A stretch of DNA of 64,000 nt from assembly GCF_036030735.1 (NCBI RefSeq), contig NZ_CP107928.1:9114001-9178000 (forward strand), read 5' to 3'. Each line of letters starts with the position of its first letter. Position 1 is the stretch's first letter. This DNA is from Streptomyces sp. NBC_00425 (GTDB lineage: Bacteria > Actinomycetota > Actinomycetes > Streptomycetales > Streptomycetaceae). The notes under the pieces were generated by a model. It searched no databases. It worked only from the letters and a program-made list of their open reading frames with translations, and had not been told where the DNA came from. This document shows positions 33,899 to 42,470 of this stretch, piece by piece. Position numbers and translations under genes: made by a program.

Positions 33899-35431
33899 GT
33901 GGCTGACGTACAGACCGACGGGCAGCGCGAACCATCAAGGTCCGGGGAACTCCATACGGCAGGTCTGCCCGCCCAGGTCCGCCAGGACCTGACGCGCAGG
34001 CTGAAGCGGAACAAGCGTCCCTTCCGCGACGAGGACGTGCAGGTCGTCGAACCCCCCCTGCTGCGGCGAGCGGTGGGCGCCTCGGCGCTCGGCAACTGCA
34101 TGGAGTGGTTCGACTTCGGCGTCTACAGCTACCTCGCGGCCACCATCGGCAAGGTCTTCTTCCCCGGGGCGTCGCCCGCGGCGCAGGTCATATCGTCCTT
34201 CGCCACCTTCGCGGCGGCGTTCGTCGTACGCCCCCTGGGCGGCCTGGTCTTCGGCCCGCTCGGAGACCGCCTCGGCCGGCAGAAGGTGCTCGCCACCACC
34301 ATGATCATGATGGCGGTCGGCACGTTCGCCATCGGCCTCATCCCCAGCTACGCCACGATCGGCATCGCCGCGCCCGTCCTGCTGCTGCTCGCCCGCATGC
34401 TGCAGGGGTTCTCCACCGGCGGCGAGTACGGGGGCGCGACCACCTTCGTCGCCGAGTACTCGCCCGACCGCCGTCGAGGCTTCCTCTCCAGCTGGCTCGA
34501 CTTCGGCACCTTCGTCGGCTACGCGCTCGGTTCCGCTCTGGTCACCGCACTGAACCTCGCCCTCAGCGACGCGCAGATGCTCTCCTGGGGCTGGCGCATC
34601 CCCTTCCTGATCGCGGGCCCGCTCGGGGTGATCGGTCTCTACATGCGGCTCAAGCTGGAGGAGTCGCCCGCCTTCCAGCAGCAACTCGACGAACACGAGC
34701 AGAGCCTCGCCAAGGAGTCGGCGGGCACCGAGTTCAAGACCATCGTCAAGGACCACTGGCGCGGCCTGCTCATCTGCACGGGCCTGGTACTGCTCTACAA
34801 CGTCACCAACTACATGGTCACGGGCTTCCTGCCCACCTACCAGACGGAGACCCTCGGCCGCTCCAGCACGTCCGCGGACGTCCTCGTACTGACCGGCATG
34901 GTCTGGATCGTGCTGCTGATCACCTTCCTCGGCCGGCTCAGCGACCACGTCGGCCGACGCCCCCTGTACGGCTACGCGGCGGCGGGCATGATCGTCCTCG
35001 CCGTTCCCTCCTTCCTGCTGATCAAGATGGACGGGACCTGGCCGCCGGTCTTCGGGGTGCTGATCCTCTCCACCCTGCTGGCGTGCTTCGCCGCGCCGAG
35101 CGCCGCGACGCTGCCCGCGCTGTTCCCGACGGCCGTCCGCTACGCCGCGATGGGCATCGGCTTCAACTTCGCGGTCGCGGCGTTCGGCGGCACCACCCCG
35201 CTGGTCACCGAGGCGCTGGTGAGCCTCACCGGAAACGACATGATGCCCGCCTTCTACCTCATGGCGGCCGGCGTCATCGGGCTGATCACGGTGCGCTTCC
35301 TGCCCGAGAGCGCCCAGGTGTCCCTGCACGGCTCCCAGCCCATGGTGGGATCCAAGAAGGAACGCCGCGAACTCATCGCCACCTCGCAGGAGCTGTACCG
35401 CGTCGGCCGGGAGACGGCCGGCCGGCGCTGA
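33899..35431 (+). CDS. MHS-family major facilitator transporter (ProP-like)
   Basis: The 510-residue transporter has a cytosolic head of about 60 residues and then twelve membrane helices. Family signatures are GNCMEWFDFGVYSYLA (helix 1), GPLGDRLGRQKVLATTM (MFS motif), ARMLQGFSTGGEYGGATTFVAEYSP (MHS hallmark, helix 4/5) and GRLSDHVGRRPLYGY. The closest described relatives are proline/betaine (ProP) and metabolite:proton symporters, so compatible solutes or dicarboxylates are the likely cargo. The GTG at 33899 has AAGGA at 7 bases. It is a single gene. Confidence 0.9.
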   Translation: MADVQTDGQREPSRSGELHTAGLPAQVRQDLTRRLKRNKRPFRDEDVQVVEPPLLRRAVGASALGNCMEWFDFGVYSYLAATIGKVFFPGASPAAQVISSFATFAAAFVVRPLGGLVFGPLGDRLGRQKVLATTMIMMAVGTFAIGLIPSYATIGIAAPVLLLLARMLQGFSTGGEYGGATTFVAEYSPDRRRGFLSSWLDFGTFVGYALGSALVTALNLALSDAQMLSWGWRIPFLIAGPLGVIGLYMRLKLEESPAFQQQLDEHEQSLAKESAGTEFKTIVKDHWRGLLICTGLVLLYNVTNYMVTGFLPTYQTETLGRSSTSADVLVLTGMVWIVLLITFLGRLSDHVGRRPLYGYAAAGMIVLAVPSFLLIKMDGTWPPVFGVLILSTLLACFAAPSAATLPALFPTAVRYAAMGIGFNFAVAAFGGTTPLVTEALVSLTGNDMMPAFYLMAAGVIGLITVRFLPESAQVSLHGSQPMVGSKKERRELIATSQELYRVGRETAGRR

Positions 35432-35466
35432 TCCTCCCGGAGACCCTCCCGGAGACGGGCGCGCCG

Positions 35467-36711
35467 TCAGAACCAGTGCAGGCAGTGCGGGGAGCGGTCG
35501 GCGCGGAACAGGGCGTCGGCGAGGGCGGCCACGCCCGACGTGCGGGCCCGGATGTGCCCGGCACGCACCAGCGTGCTCGGGGCGGTGCCGCCGAGGTAGA
35601 CGGAGCCCAGGTCGCTCACGTCCAGGGACAGGTCGGGCTCCCGGTCCGTGGGGACGCAGTCGGCCTTGCCGTTCTCTACGGTCAGCAGGTAGCGGCCGCG
35701 CTCGCCGAGGAAGGGGTCGTCGACGTCCAGCACGAGCTCGCCGTCCATGAACCAGCCGCGCGCGGTCAGCGCACGCGGGACGTCCAGCAGCCGCACCCAG
35801 AGCCAGTCGGTGTCGTCGCTGACCCGGCCCGCGCGGAAGTCCGAGAACTGCCAGCGCAGCGGGTGCCCGGGCGGGAAGTGCTTGAACACCACCTCGGAGA
35901 CCAGGTCGTGTCCGAGCGCGAACCGGGCCAGGTCCGTGAAGACCGCGTCGTCCACGGCGATGATCTCGTCGACCGTCAGGGTCTGGGAGTCGTCGACCGC
36001 ATAGCTCGCGTACCCGTCCGGGACGCCGTCGGCGTCCCGGTGGACGGCGACATGGCGCGCCGCCGGAGCGATCGGGGGCTGCCCCGCACCCAGGGCCCAC
36101 CACCGGTGCGGCCGGGACAGCGCGCCGGGCTGCCCGCGGCGGTACCGGTCGTACACCTCTTCCAGGATCTCGCGGCACTCGGCACTTCGCAGCACCTCGA
36201 GCGAGCCGGTGTCCGGACCGGCCGGTGCGCCGGTCACCGGACCGTCGGCCGTTGCACGCGCCCGCGGGAGGGCGAGCGCGCCCCGGTGACGCGGCACGGT
36301 CAACCGCTGCGTGTAGGTCGCGGGCCCGTAGCCGAACCTGCGGTAGATCAGGGCCTCGGAGGCCAGCAGTACGGAGAGGAACTCCCCTCGGCCCCGCAGC
36401 TCGGTGAGCTGATGGCGCATCATGGCGCTGAGCACGCCCTGGCGTCGGTGCGAGGGCAGGACCCCGACGGCGGTGATTCCGGCGGCCGGCACGAGGATCT
36501 CACCGGGCAGGGTGAGCTCGAAGGAGTACGCCGCGGCGGTGCCGACCGGCCGCCCGTCCGCTGTCACGGCGAGAAGGCTGCGGTCCAACTCCAGCGCCGA
36601 CCACCAGACACCGCGGCCCTCGGCCGGGGTCTCCGGGAAACGCCCGAACGCGGCATGGAGCGTGTCGACGAAGACGTCGAGGTCCTGGTCGTTCGTAGGA
36701 CGGATCTCCAT
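35467..36711 (-). CDS. Eis-like GNAT acetyltransferase
   Basis: The 414-residue protein is a double-GNAT Eis-type enzyme. The N-terminal GNAT has AAGITAVGVLPSHRRQGVLSAMMRHQL (acetyl-CoA pyrophosphate loop RRxGV) and ASEALIYRRFGYG; a middle domain (YASYAVDDSQTLTVDEIIA) and a C-terminal sterol-carrier-like domain (LVLDVDDPFLGERGRYLLTV) follow. The C-terminal carboxylate (HCLHWF) is part of the active site in Eis. Eis proteins acetylate aminoglycosides and other amines. The substrate here is unknown. The ATG at 36711 follows GGGGAGG at a rather long 11 bases. Convergent with the MHS transporter gene. Confidence 0.88.
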   Translation of the reverse strand: MEIRPTNDQDLDVFVDTLHAAFGRFPETPAEGRGVWWSALELDRSLLAVTADGRPVGTAAAYSFELTLPGEILVPAAGITAVGVLPSHRRQGVLSAMMRHQLTELRGRGEFLSVLLASEALIYRRFGYGPATYTQRLTVPRHRGALALPRARATADGPVTGAPAGPDTGSLEVLRSAECREILEEVYDRYRRGQPGALSRPHRWWALGAGQPPIAPAARHVAVHRDADGVPDGYASYAVDDSQTLTVDEIIAVDDAVFTDLARFALGHDLVSEVVFKHFPPGHPLRWQFSDFRAGRVSDDTDWLWVRLLDVPRALTARGWFMDGELVLDVDDPFLGERGRYLLTVENGKADCVPTDREPDLSLDVSDLGSVYLGGTAPSTLVRAGHIRARTSGVAALADALFRADRSPHCLHWF

Positions 36712-36836
36712 CGCAGCCGCAGCCTCCCCGTGACGTCGACACCACGAACCATGGCGTCCCGCCACAGTGCAGCCTCCACCCATCGCCAGGTCAAGCCGAT
36801 TAACGGCCGGGCGCCCGGCCCGGATCGGTACGGCGC

Positions 36837-38531
36837 TCAAATCCAGGTGTCGAGCCACATACGGGCGTGCCAGTCGGCGTACGGAATCGTCAGACCCGTG
36901 TAGACCGGGAAGAAGTAGATGAAGTTCCAGGCGATGAGCAGCACCAGCACGCCTGCGGCGACCGCGCCCCACGTGCGCCGCCTTTCGTCGGCGCCCGGCG
37001 CACCCATCAGCGCGCCCGCCGTCATCGCCACGGCCAGGCACAGGTACGGCACGAACACGACGGCGTAGAAGGCGAAGACCGTCCGGTCCTGGTAGAGGAA
37101 CCACGGAAGGTAACCGGCCCCCACCGCGCACAGGACGGCACCCGCCCTCCAGTCGCGGCGCAGCGCCCACCGGAAGAGGAGATACACCAGCGCGCAGCAG
37201 GCCGACCACCACAGGAGCGGGGTGCCCAGAGCGAGAACCGCCTGCGAGCAGTCGGACGCCGTTGGGCAACCGTCCCGGCCGGCCTTCGGCGACTGGTAGG
37301 AGAACAGCACGGGACGGCCGAGGACCAGCCAACTCCACGGATTGGACTCGTACTTGTGGAAGGTGTCCAGTCCCACGTTGAACCGGTAGACGGCATGCTC
37401 GTAGTGCCAGAGGCTGCGCAGGGGGGCGGGTATCCACGACCACGTGCCGCCGCGGCCGTCCGCCCAGTGCCGTCCGTAGCCGTCGTCGGACAAGAACCAG
37501 CCGGTCCAGGTCACCAGATAGGTCGCCACGGCGACGGGAACGAGGGACAGCAGCGACCAGCCCAGATCCTTGCGCAGCACCGCGCGGTAGGGGCGCCGGG
37601 CCCCCGCCGTACGGCGGGCGCCGACGTCCCACAACACGGTCAGGGCGACGAAGAAGACGAGGAAGTACAGGCCGTTCCACTTCGTCGAGGCCGCCAGTCC
37701 CAGGAAGAGGCCGGCTGCCAGGCGCCACGGACGCAGGCCCGTCCCGGCCCCGGCAGCGGCGTCCTGGTCCGGTCCGGTACGGCCGTCAGGCCCCATCGGC
37801 AGGGCTGCCGCGAGCCGCGCCCGTGCCCGGTCCCGGTCGATGAGCAGGCTCGCGAAGGCCGCCAGCACGAAGAACATGACGATGAGGTCGAGCAGAGCGA
37901 CACGGCTCATCACGAAGTGCAGGCCGTCCAGCGCCATCAGGACGCCGGCCAGGCATCCCAGCACCGTCGAACGGAACAGACGCCGTCCCGCGCGGCACAG
38001 CATCAGCACCGACAGCGTGCCCAGTACCGCCGTCATGAAGCGCCAGCCGAACGGATCGAGACCGAACGCCCCCTCGCCGAGGGCGATCACCCACTTGCCC
38101 GTCGGCGGATGCGCGACGAACGCGCCCCCGTCGCCGAGGGGGATCGTCTGCGGGTCGGCCAGGATCTGAGGGTCGGCGATCTTGCGGTCCGGCCAGGTGC
38201 CCTCGTAGCCGAGCCGGAGCATGGCCCACGCGTCCTTGGCGTAGTAGGTCTCGTCGAAGACGAGATCGTGCGGCCGGCCGAGGCGCCAGAAGCGGATCGC
38301 CCCGGCGAGGAGCGCGACGAGCACGGGCCCCACCCAGCCCATCGCCTTCGCGGCACGGTACGCCCGTGCGGGGCCGAGACCCAGGCGCTCCCAGACGCGC
38401 GTGCCCGGCTCCGGGAACGGCGCAACCAGACGCTCACGGACGTCGCTCCGGGGACGTGCCGCATACCCGAACCGGCGCAGACGGTCGGTCCAGTCGCTGG
38501 GCGCGGTCGTCGAGCGCGTGCCGTCGAGCAT
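36837..38531 (-). CDS. Dolichyl-phosphate-mannose--protein mannosyltransferase (PMT family)
   Basis: This GT39 enzyme transfers mannose from polyprenyl-phosphate-mannose to secreted proteins at the membrane. It has about eleven membrane helices. Signatures are RPHDLVFDETYYAKDAWAML (acidic catalytic DE), DPFGWRFMTAVLGTLSVLM, GVLMALDGLHFVMSRVALLD and ASTKWNGLYFLVFF, plus the C-terminal FIYFFPVYTGLTIPYADWHARMWL. Length is 564 residues from the ATG at 38531; a GTG at 38570 is in frame and would add 13 residues. Neither has an ideal ribosome binding site; AAGGA lies 13 bases before the ATG. It diverges from the PRC-barrel gene. Confidence 0.9.
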   Translation of the reverse strand: MLDGTRSTTAPSDWTDRLRRFGYAARPRSDVRERLVAPFPEPGTRVWERLGLGPARAYRAAKAMGWVGPVLVALLAGAIRFWRLGRPHDLVFDETYYAKDAWAMLRLGYEGTWPDRKIADPQILADPQTIPLGDGGAFVAHPPTGKWVIALGEGAFGLDPFGWRFMTAVLGTLSVLMLCRAGRRLFRSTVLGCLAGVLMALDGLHFVMSRVALLDLIVMFFVLAAFASLLIDRDRARARLAAALPMGPDGRTGPDQDAAAGAGTGLRPWRLAAGLFLGLAASTKWNGLYFLVFFVALTVLWDVGARRTAGARRPYRAVLRKDLGWSLLSLVPVAVATYLVTWTGWFLSDDGYGRHWADGRGGTWSWIPAPLRSLWHYEHAVYRFNVGLDTFHKYESNPWSWLVLGRPVLFSYQSPKAGRDGCPTASDCSQAVLALGTPLLWWSACCALVYLLFRWALRRDWRAGAVLCAVGAGYLPWFLYQDRTVFAFYAVVFVPYLCLAVAMTAGALMGAPGADERRRTWGAVAAGVLVLLIAWNFIYFFPVYTGLTIPYADWHARMWLDTWI

Positions 38532-38857
38532 GTCGGTGACGTGGTCCTTCGAGAGTGGGCCGATGGCCACCGGCCGCTGGTCCGGCGGCGGGGCTTGGGG
38601 TGAGCCCGGAGGCTAGCAGGCCCCGCCGACGACGACCGCCTGCACCCCGAACCACCCTCCCGCCACCCGGCGTCGACGCCGGCCGGACAGGAGACGGGCG
38701 GTCGGGAGTCGGTGGACGGGAGACGGGGTGGGGGAGGACGGGTGGCTTGAGGTTGTCGGTGGGCGTCTCGGGGGTCTCGCACCCGTCGGTACGGCCCCGC
38801 ACGTCTGCGGTGCGTCTCGGTGGGCACCCGAAAGGCCAGGACGACAGGGAGGACATC

Positions 38858-39205
38858 GTGAGCGAACACGGCGCACACCGCGTGCCGACCGCAGGCCACA
38901 CCGCGGACGACGACCTGACCGGATACCAGGTGGACGCCACGGACGGTCACCTCGGCAAGGTCAGCAAGTACTCCAGGGACCTGGGCCCGCGGTTCCTCGT
39001 GGTGCACACCGGCCCGTGGGTTCTCGGCAAGGACGTGGTGCTCCCCTCGGACGCCGTCATGGGCGTGGACCACGACGCCCGCATCGTGCAGTTGTCGAGG
39101 ACGAAGGCGCAGGCCAAGTCGGCGCCCGTCTTCGACGAAGCCACGCACCTGGGCGATCCGCGGCACCGCGACCAACTGGGCGGTCGGCACGGAGCCGGGC
39201 ACTGA
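38858..39205 (+). CDS. PRC-barrel domain protein
   Basis: The 115-residue product reads as a PRC-barrel: LTGYQVDATDGHLGKVSKYSRDLGPRFLVVHTGPWVLGKDVVLPSDAVMGVDHDARIVQL, the strand pattern of photosynthetic reaction-centre H subunit and RimM. The family is cytosolic, binds partners through the barrel and is often linked to stress or RNA processing; no function is assigned. The C-terminus is histidine-rich (DPRHRDQLGGRHGAGH). The GTG at 38858 follows GGGAGG at 5 bases. Confidence 0.82.
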   Translation: MSEHGAHRVPTAGHTADDDLTGYQVDATDGHLGKVSKYSRDLGPRFLVVHTGPWVLGKDVVLPSDAVMGVDHDARIVQLSRTKAQAKSAPVFDEATHLGDPRHRDQLGGRHGAGH

Positions 39206-39210
39206 CAGTC

Positions 39211-39238
39211 GGCCCGCACCCCTCGGCGGGTGCGGGCC
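39211..39238. terminator. Bidirectional hairpin terminator
   Basis: GGCCCGCACCC pairs perfectly with GGGTGCGGGCC around a 6-base loop, 5 bases after the PRC-barrel stop and 6 bases from the stop of the convergent secreted protein gene. It can serve both strands. Confidence 0.85.
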
Positions 39239-39244
39239 GCCGGC

Positions 39245-39979
39245 CTAGAGGTAGGGCCGGATGGCCACCGTGACCGCCATGTCGAAGGCGTTCGCTCCCG
39301 CCGGGGACGGCAGTCCCAGGACCCGGTCGAGCACGCGGCTCAGGGGGCCGCACCCGCTGGTGCGCGGCGCGGCGAACTCCGCGTCCCGGGTGCCGAAGGA
39401 GACGATCAGGGGATCCTTGGACACCACCCGGGTGGGCTCGGTGTCCTTGAGTATCAGATGGACCGCGCCCTGGCCGCCGCCCACCGAGCAGCCCGACGCC
39501 GGCAGGACCGGCCGTCCGTGCGCCGGGCCCACGGCGAATCTGATGTCGAACTCGCCGCGCCGGGTGCTGTCGGACAGGAAGTCCGAGTAGCCGCCGTACT
39601 GCGGAGTCAGGGCCAACGCGGTGCCTCGGACCCGGACGGGCGCTGCGGTCATCTCCCCGAAGACCTGGCGGAATTCACCGTTCACACGACCCTCGGCGAA
39701 GGTGATCTTCAGGGGTTCGGCGATCGGCTCGTCGACGGCGCCCATGCGGAGATGTCCCGTGGCGTGCATGACCTCGCAGCGCCAGGTGCCCGGGTCCGCG
39801 CCTGCGGGCAGTTCGTCGACGGTCGGGCAGGCGGAGAAGTCGAACTCGGGCAGGGCCGCAGCCCCTTCGGCAGCGTGTGCGGGGGCGCCGCCCAGGGCGA
39901 GACCGGCAAGCAGCGCCCCCGCGACGGCACTGGTGAAGCGACGGGCTGCGCGATTCAAGGTCACTCGGTTCGGCGTCAT
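39245..39979 (-). CDS. Secreted protein of unknown function
   Basis: A 244-residue precursor with a signal peptide (RAARRFTSAVAGALLAGLALGGAPAHAA, cleavage near residue 36). The mature part holds CPTVDELPAGADPGTWRCEVMHATGHLRMG, four cysteines that may pair (SACPTV, WRCEV, SGCSVG, SGCGPL) and beta-strand-like segments with FAVGPAHGRPVLPASGC. I recognise no family. The ATG at 39979 has no strong ribosome binding site. It diverges from an ArsR-like regulator across a perfect 18-bp inverted repeat, so the regulator probably controls its export or expression. Confidence 0.78.
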   Translation of the reverse strand: MTPNRVTLNRAARRFTSAVAGALLAGLALGGAPAHAAEGAAALPEFDFSACPTVDELPAGADPGTWRCEVMHATGHLRMGAVDEPIAEPLKITFAEGRVNGEFRQVFGEMTAAPVRVRGTALALTPQYGGYSDFLSDSTRRGEFDIRFAVGPAHGRPVLPASGCSVGGGQGAVHLILKDTEPTRVVSKDPLIVSFGTRDAEFAAPRTSGCGPLSRVLDRVLGLPSPAGANAFDMAVTVAIRPYL

Positions 39980-39992
39980 GACCCCAGCATTG

Positions 39993-40034
39993 CAGAGATT
40001 TCTCTGCAGAGAAAGGTCTGCAGAGAAATCTCTG
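39993..40034. promoter_or_regulatory. Perfect 18-bp inverted repeat, candidate operator of ArsR-like regulator
   Basis: CAGAGATTTCTCTGCAGA and its exact complement TCTGCAGAGAAATCTCTG are separated by six bases. Each arm itself holds the near-palindromes AGAGATTTCTCT-like, so the site is a nested set of symmetric half-sites. It occupies most of the 76-base gap between the secreted protein gene and the regulator, and must overlap their promoters. Confidence 0.85.
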
Positions 40035-40055
40035 TCGTGTGGATAGAATGCCGCC

Positions 40056-40628
40056 ATGACGGAAGAGCACAGAGCACAAGCCGCCGGGCGCCGCACGGTC
40101 GACAGCCCGGAGGTGCTCAAGGCCCTCTCGCACCCCCTGCGCCTGCGGATCCTGCGCCACCTCGGAACATCGGGTCCGGCCACCTCGACCACGCTGGCCG
40201 CCGCCCTCGGCGAGAACACCGGAACCCTCAGCTACCACCTGCGCATGCTGGAGCGCAGCGGCCTCATCGAGGACATCCCCGAGCGGTCCACCGGGCGTGA
40301 GCGCTGGTGGCGCGGGGTGCGCGGCCTCGACATCCGCAGACCGCCGCAGGGTGAGCTGACGGAGGTCGAGCGTGCCATGGCGGCCGAGCTGGACCGGCTG
40401 AGGATGGAGGAGGACGTCGAACTCGCCCGGCAGTTCACCGCCGGGCAGGCGGAGTCCCAGGGTTGGATGCGGGGTTCACGCAGTCTGACCCATCTCACGA
40501 AGGGTGAGCTGGACGCGTTCCATGACGACTATCTGGCCTTGCTCGCACGCTATGCCCGCGGGCCCGAGGACGCGCCGGACGACGCGCGACCCGTACTCCT
40601 CCGCTGGTTCGGCCTGCCCGCTGACTGA
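40056..40628 (+). CDS. ArsR/winged-helix family transcriptional regulator
   Basis: The 190-residue protein has a winged helix at about 15-85: VLKALSHPLRLRILRHLGT, STTLAAALGENTGTLSYHLRMLERSGLIED and a wing GRERWWRGVRG. This resembles the PadR/ArsR-like regulators with a C-terminal helical domain (EVERAMAAELDRLRMEEDVELARQFTAG) and a final LDAFHDDYLALLARY. No cysteine pair for metal sensing is present. The ATG at 40056 starts 22 bases after the operator-like repeat, so it probably regulates itself and the divergent secreted protein gene. Confidence 0.87.
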   Translation: MTEEHRAQAAGRRTVDSPEVLKALSHPLRLRILRHLGTSGPATSTTLAAALGENTGTLSYHLRMLERSGLIEDIPERSTGRERWWRGVRGLDIRRPPQGELTEVERAMAAELDRLRMEEDVELARQFTAGQAESQGWMRGSRSLTHLTKGELDAFHDDYLALLARYARGPEDAPDDARPVLLRWFGLPAD

Positions 40629-40722
40629 TCGACTGGCTGCCTGCCCGCCGGGTGGCCGGCTGCCGCAGGAACGCGCCCACCGCAGGACCAGGAGAACCAC
40701 CGGCCCGTCTGCGACCAGAGCT

Positions 40723-42381
40723 TCAGGCGCTCTCTCCCTCAGGCTCAGAGACCCCCTGGCGCCGCAGAAGCACGGTCCGCGCCGACGTGAGACGCCCTGC
40801 TTCGTCGCCGTCCGGGGCACGGCCCGCGATCTCGTCGGCCCAGGTGAGCAGGCGGTGCAGTCGCGGGTCGGTCGCGTCCGAGACGACGGCAGGGTCACCG
40901 ACGACGACCTCGCCGCCGGTGCCGTCGACGGCGATGAGGGCGCCTTCGGGCAGGGTGCGACTCCCCGCCCGAACGCCGATCCCGTCCTCGACGATGAGGC
41001 TCGCGGCGCCCACGACGGCCGGTTTCCCCAACGCCCGCGCCACGACGGCCGCATGGCTCGTCGGCCCGCCTCGAGCGGTCACGACTCCCGCGGCGGCGGC
41101 GAGTCCGTGCATGTCGAGCGGTGAGGTCTCGGGGCGTACCAGGACGACCGGGCCTTGCGCGGCCAGCCGCACCGCGTTGTCGGCCGTCGTCGCCACCCTG
41201 CCGACCGCGACGCCGGGGCACGCTCCCAGTCCGCGCGTGAGGACGTCCAGCGCGTCGTCGATTGCGATCCGCGGCGTGCGTACGTGCCGGAGATGCCGGG
41301 GGGACACCCGCAGGATCGCCTCGTCGCGCCCGATCACGCCGGCGTCGGCGAGGTCGACCGCCACCCGGACCCCCGCGCGTCCCACGAACCGACCGGGGCG
41401 CACCTGGAGGACCCACAGCTCGCCCTCCTCGAAGGTGAACTCCACGTAGCACGCGTCGCGGTAGTGCTCCTCGACCCGGTCCAGGGCGTTCAGCAGCCCC
41501 TCCCACACGGTGGGTTCCCGGTCGGCCAGTTCGTGCAGGGGTCGGGTCAGCGACCGTCCCGCGACCACGTCCTCGCCCTGGCGCCGGAACAGGACCTCAC
41601 CGAACGGAACGTCCTCACCGGTGTTGGGATCGCGACTGAACGCGACACCCGTTCCACTGTGCCGGTCCCGGTTTCCGTACACCATCGCCTGCACGGTCAC
41701 AGCCGTGCCGAGGTCGTCCGGAATGCCGTGCAGTGCGCGGTAGGTCTTCGCACGCGGTGTGTGCCACGAAGAGAAGACGGCGGCGATCGCGAGTTCCAGC
41801 TGCCGTGTCGCCTCGCCGGGCAGGGGCGCGCCGCCGTGCTCCCGGATGAGCTGCTCGACGTCCCGGATCGCCTCGGCGATCCGGTCTGTGTCCGTGCTCC
41901 GTCCGACGATCGCACGGTCGACGGCGGCCAGGCTTTCCCGGCCGACGCCGAGGACCTCGGTGGCGAAGCAGGAAAGAAACCGCAGGCGGGAGTCGAGCGC
42001 GAAGCGCAGGTCGCCCGTCTCGTGGGCCAGTGCCGCGGTGGCCTCGGCGGTCAGTCCGAGGTTGAGGACGGTGCTCATCATGCCGGGCATCGACTCGCTG
42101 CCGCCGGAGCGGACGGACACCGCCAACGGCCGTTCGGCCCCGCCGAGTCTGCGGTGCGTCGTGGCCTCGAGGCGGGCGACGGCGGCCGCCAGTTCGGCGT
42201 CGAGGCCGTTGGGGAGCCGCCCGTCCCGGAAGAAGGCGCGGCACGCCCGTGTGCTGATGACGAACCCCAAAGGGACGGGCAGCCCGAGACGCCTGAGGAC
42301 GACCAGGCCGTGTGCCTTGCCGCCCAGCACCTCCGCCGGTTCCTCGACCTCTGGTGACAGCGGGTGAATCCACGTCGTCAT
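40723..42381 (-). CDS. PPDK-like enzyme lacking the PEP/pyruvate domain
   Basis: The 552-residue protein begins with a PPDK ATP-grasp domain (LGGKAHGLVVLRRLGLPVPLGFVIS at about 19-43; VSVRSGGSESMPGMMSTVLNLG; MVYGNRDRHSGTGVAFSRDPNTGE; ELWVLQVRPGRF). The swivelling phosphohistidine domain follows, with ARGGPTSHAAVVARALGKP and the phospho-acceptor His443. Full-length PPDK has about 870-900 residues because of a C-terminal PEP/pyruvate TIM barrel, which is absent here. It could therefore phosphorylate its own histidine from ATP but not make PEP alone; the acceptor is unknown. It is third gene of an operon with a TetR-redoxin fusion and a winged-helix protein. The ATG at 42381 has a weak ribosome binding site. 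Confidence 0.85.
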   Translation of the reverse strand: MTTWIHPLSPEVEEPAEVLGGKAHGLVVLRRLGLPVPLGFVISTRACRAFFRDGRLPNGLDAELAAAVARLEATTHRRLGGAERPLAVSVRSGGSESMPGMMSTVLNLGLTAEATAALAHETGDLRFALDSRLRFLSCFATEVLGVGRESLAAVDRAIVGRSTDTDRIAEAIRDVEQLIREHGGAPLPGEATRQLELAIAAVFSSWHTPRAKTYRALHGIPDDLGTAVTVQAMVYGNRDRHSGTGVAFSRDPNTGEDVPFGEVLFRRQGEDVVAGRSLTRPLHELADREPTVWEGLLNALDRVEEHYRDACYVEFTFEEGELWVLQVRPGRFVGRAGVRVAVDLADAGVIGRDEAILRVSPRHLRHVRTPRIAIDDALDVLTRGLGACPGVAVGRVATTADNAVRLAAQGPVVLVRPETSPLDMHGLAAAAGVVTARGGPTSHAAVVARALGKPAVVGAASLIVEDGIGVRAGSRTLPEGALIAVDGTGGEVVVGDPAVVSDATDPRLHRLLTWADEIAGRAPDGDEAGRLTSARTVLLRRQGVSEPEGESA

Positions 42382-42417
42382 GTCGTCGTCTTCGTGTCGT
42401 TGTGGCTGGGGCGCTGG

Positions 42418-42466
42418 TCCGGGTCCACGGTCGGGTTCGGGTCCACGGTCGGGTTCGGGTCCACGG
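42418..42466. repeat. 18-bp tandem repeat in operon gap
   Basis: The unit TCGGGTTCGGGTCCACGG is present twice in perfect tandem (42431-42466), after a partial third copy (from 42418). It lies in the 89-base gap between the winged-helix gene and the PPDK-like gene. The core GGGTCCACGG is shared with the repeat array at 11316-11391. Confidence 0.85.
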
Positions 42467-42470
42467 GGGG

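Noticed and set aside
2801..42466. CRISPR array
   Set aside because: The tandem repeats at 2801, 11316 and 42418 have no unique spacers, and no cas genes are present.
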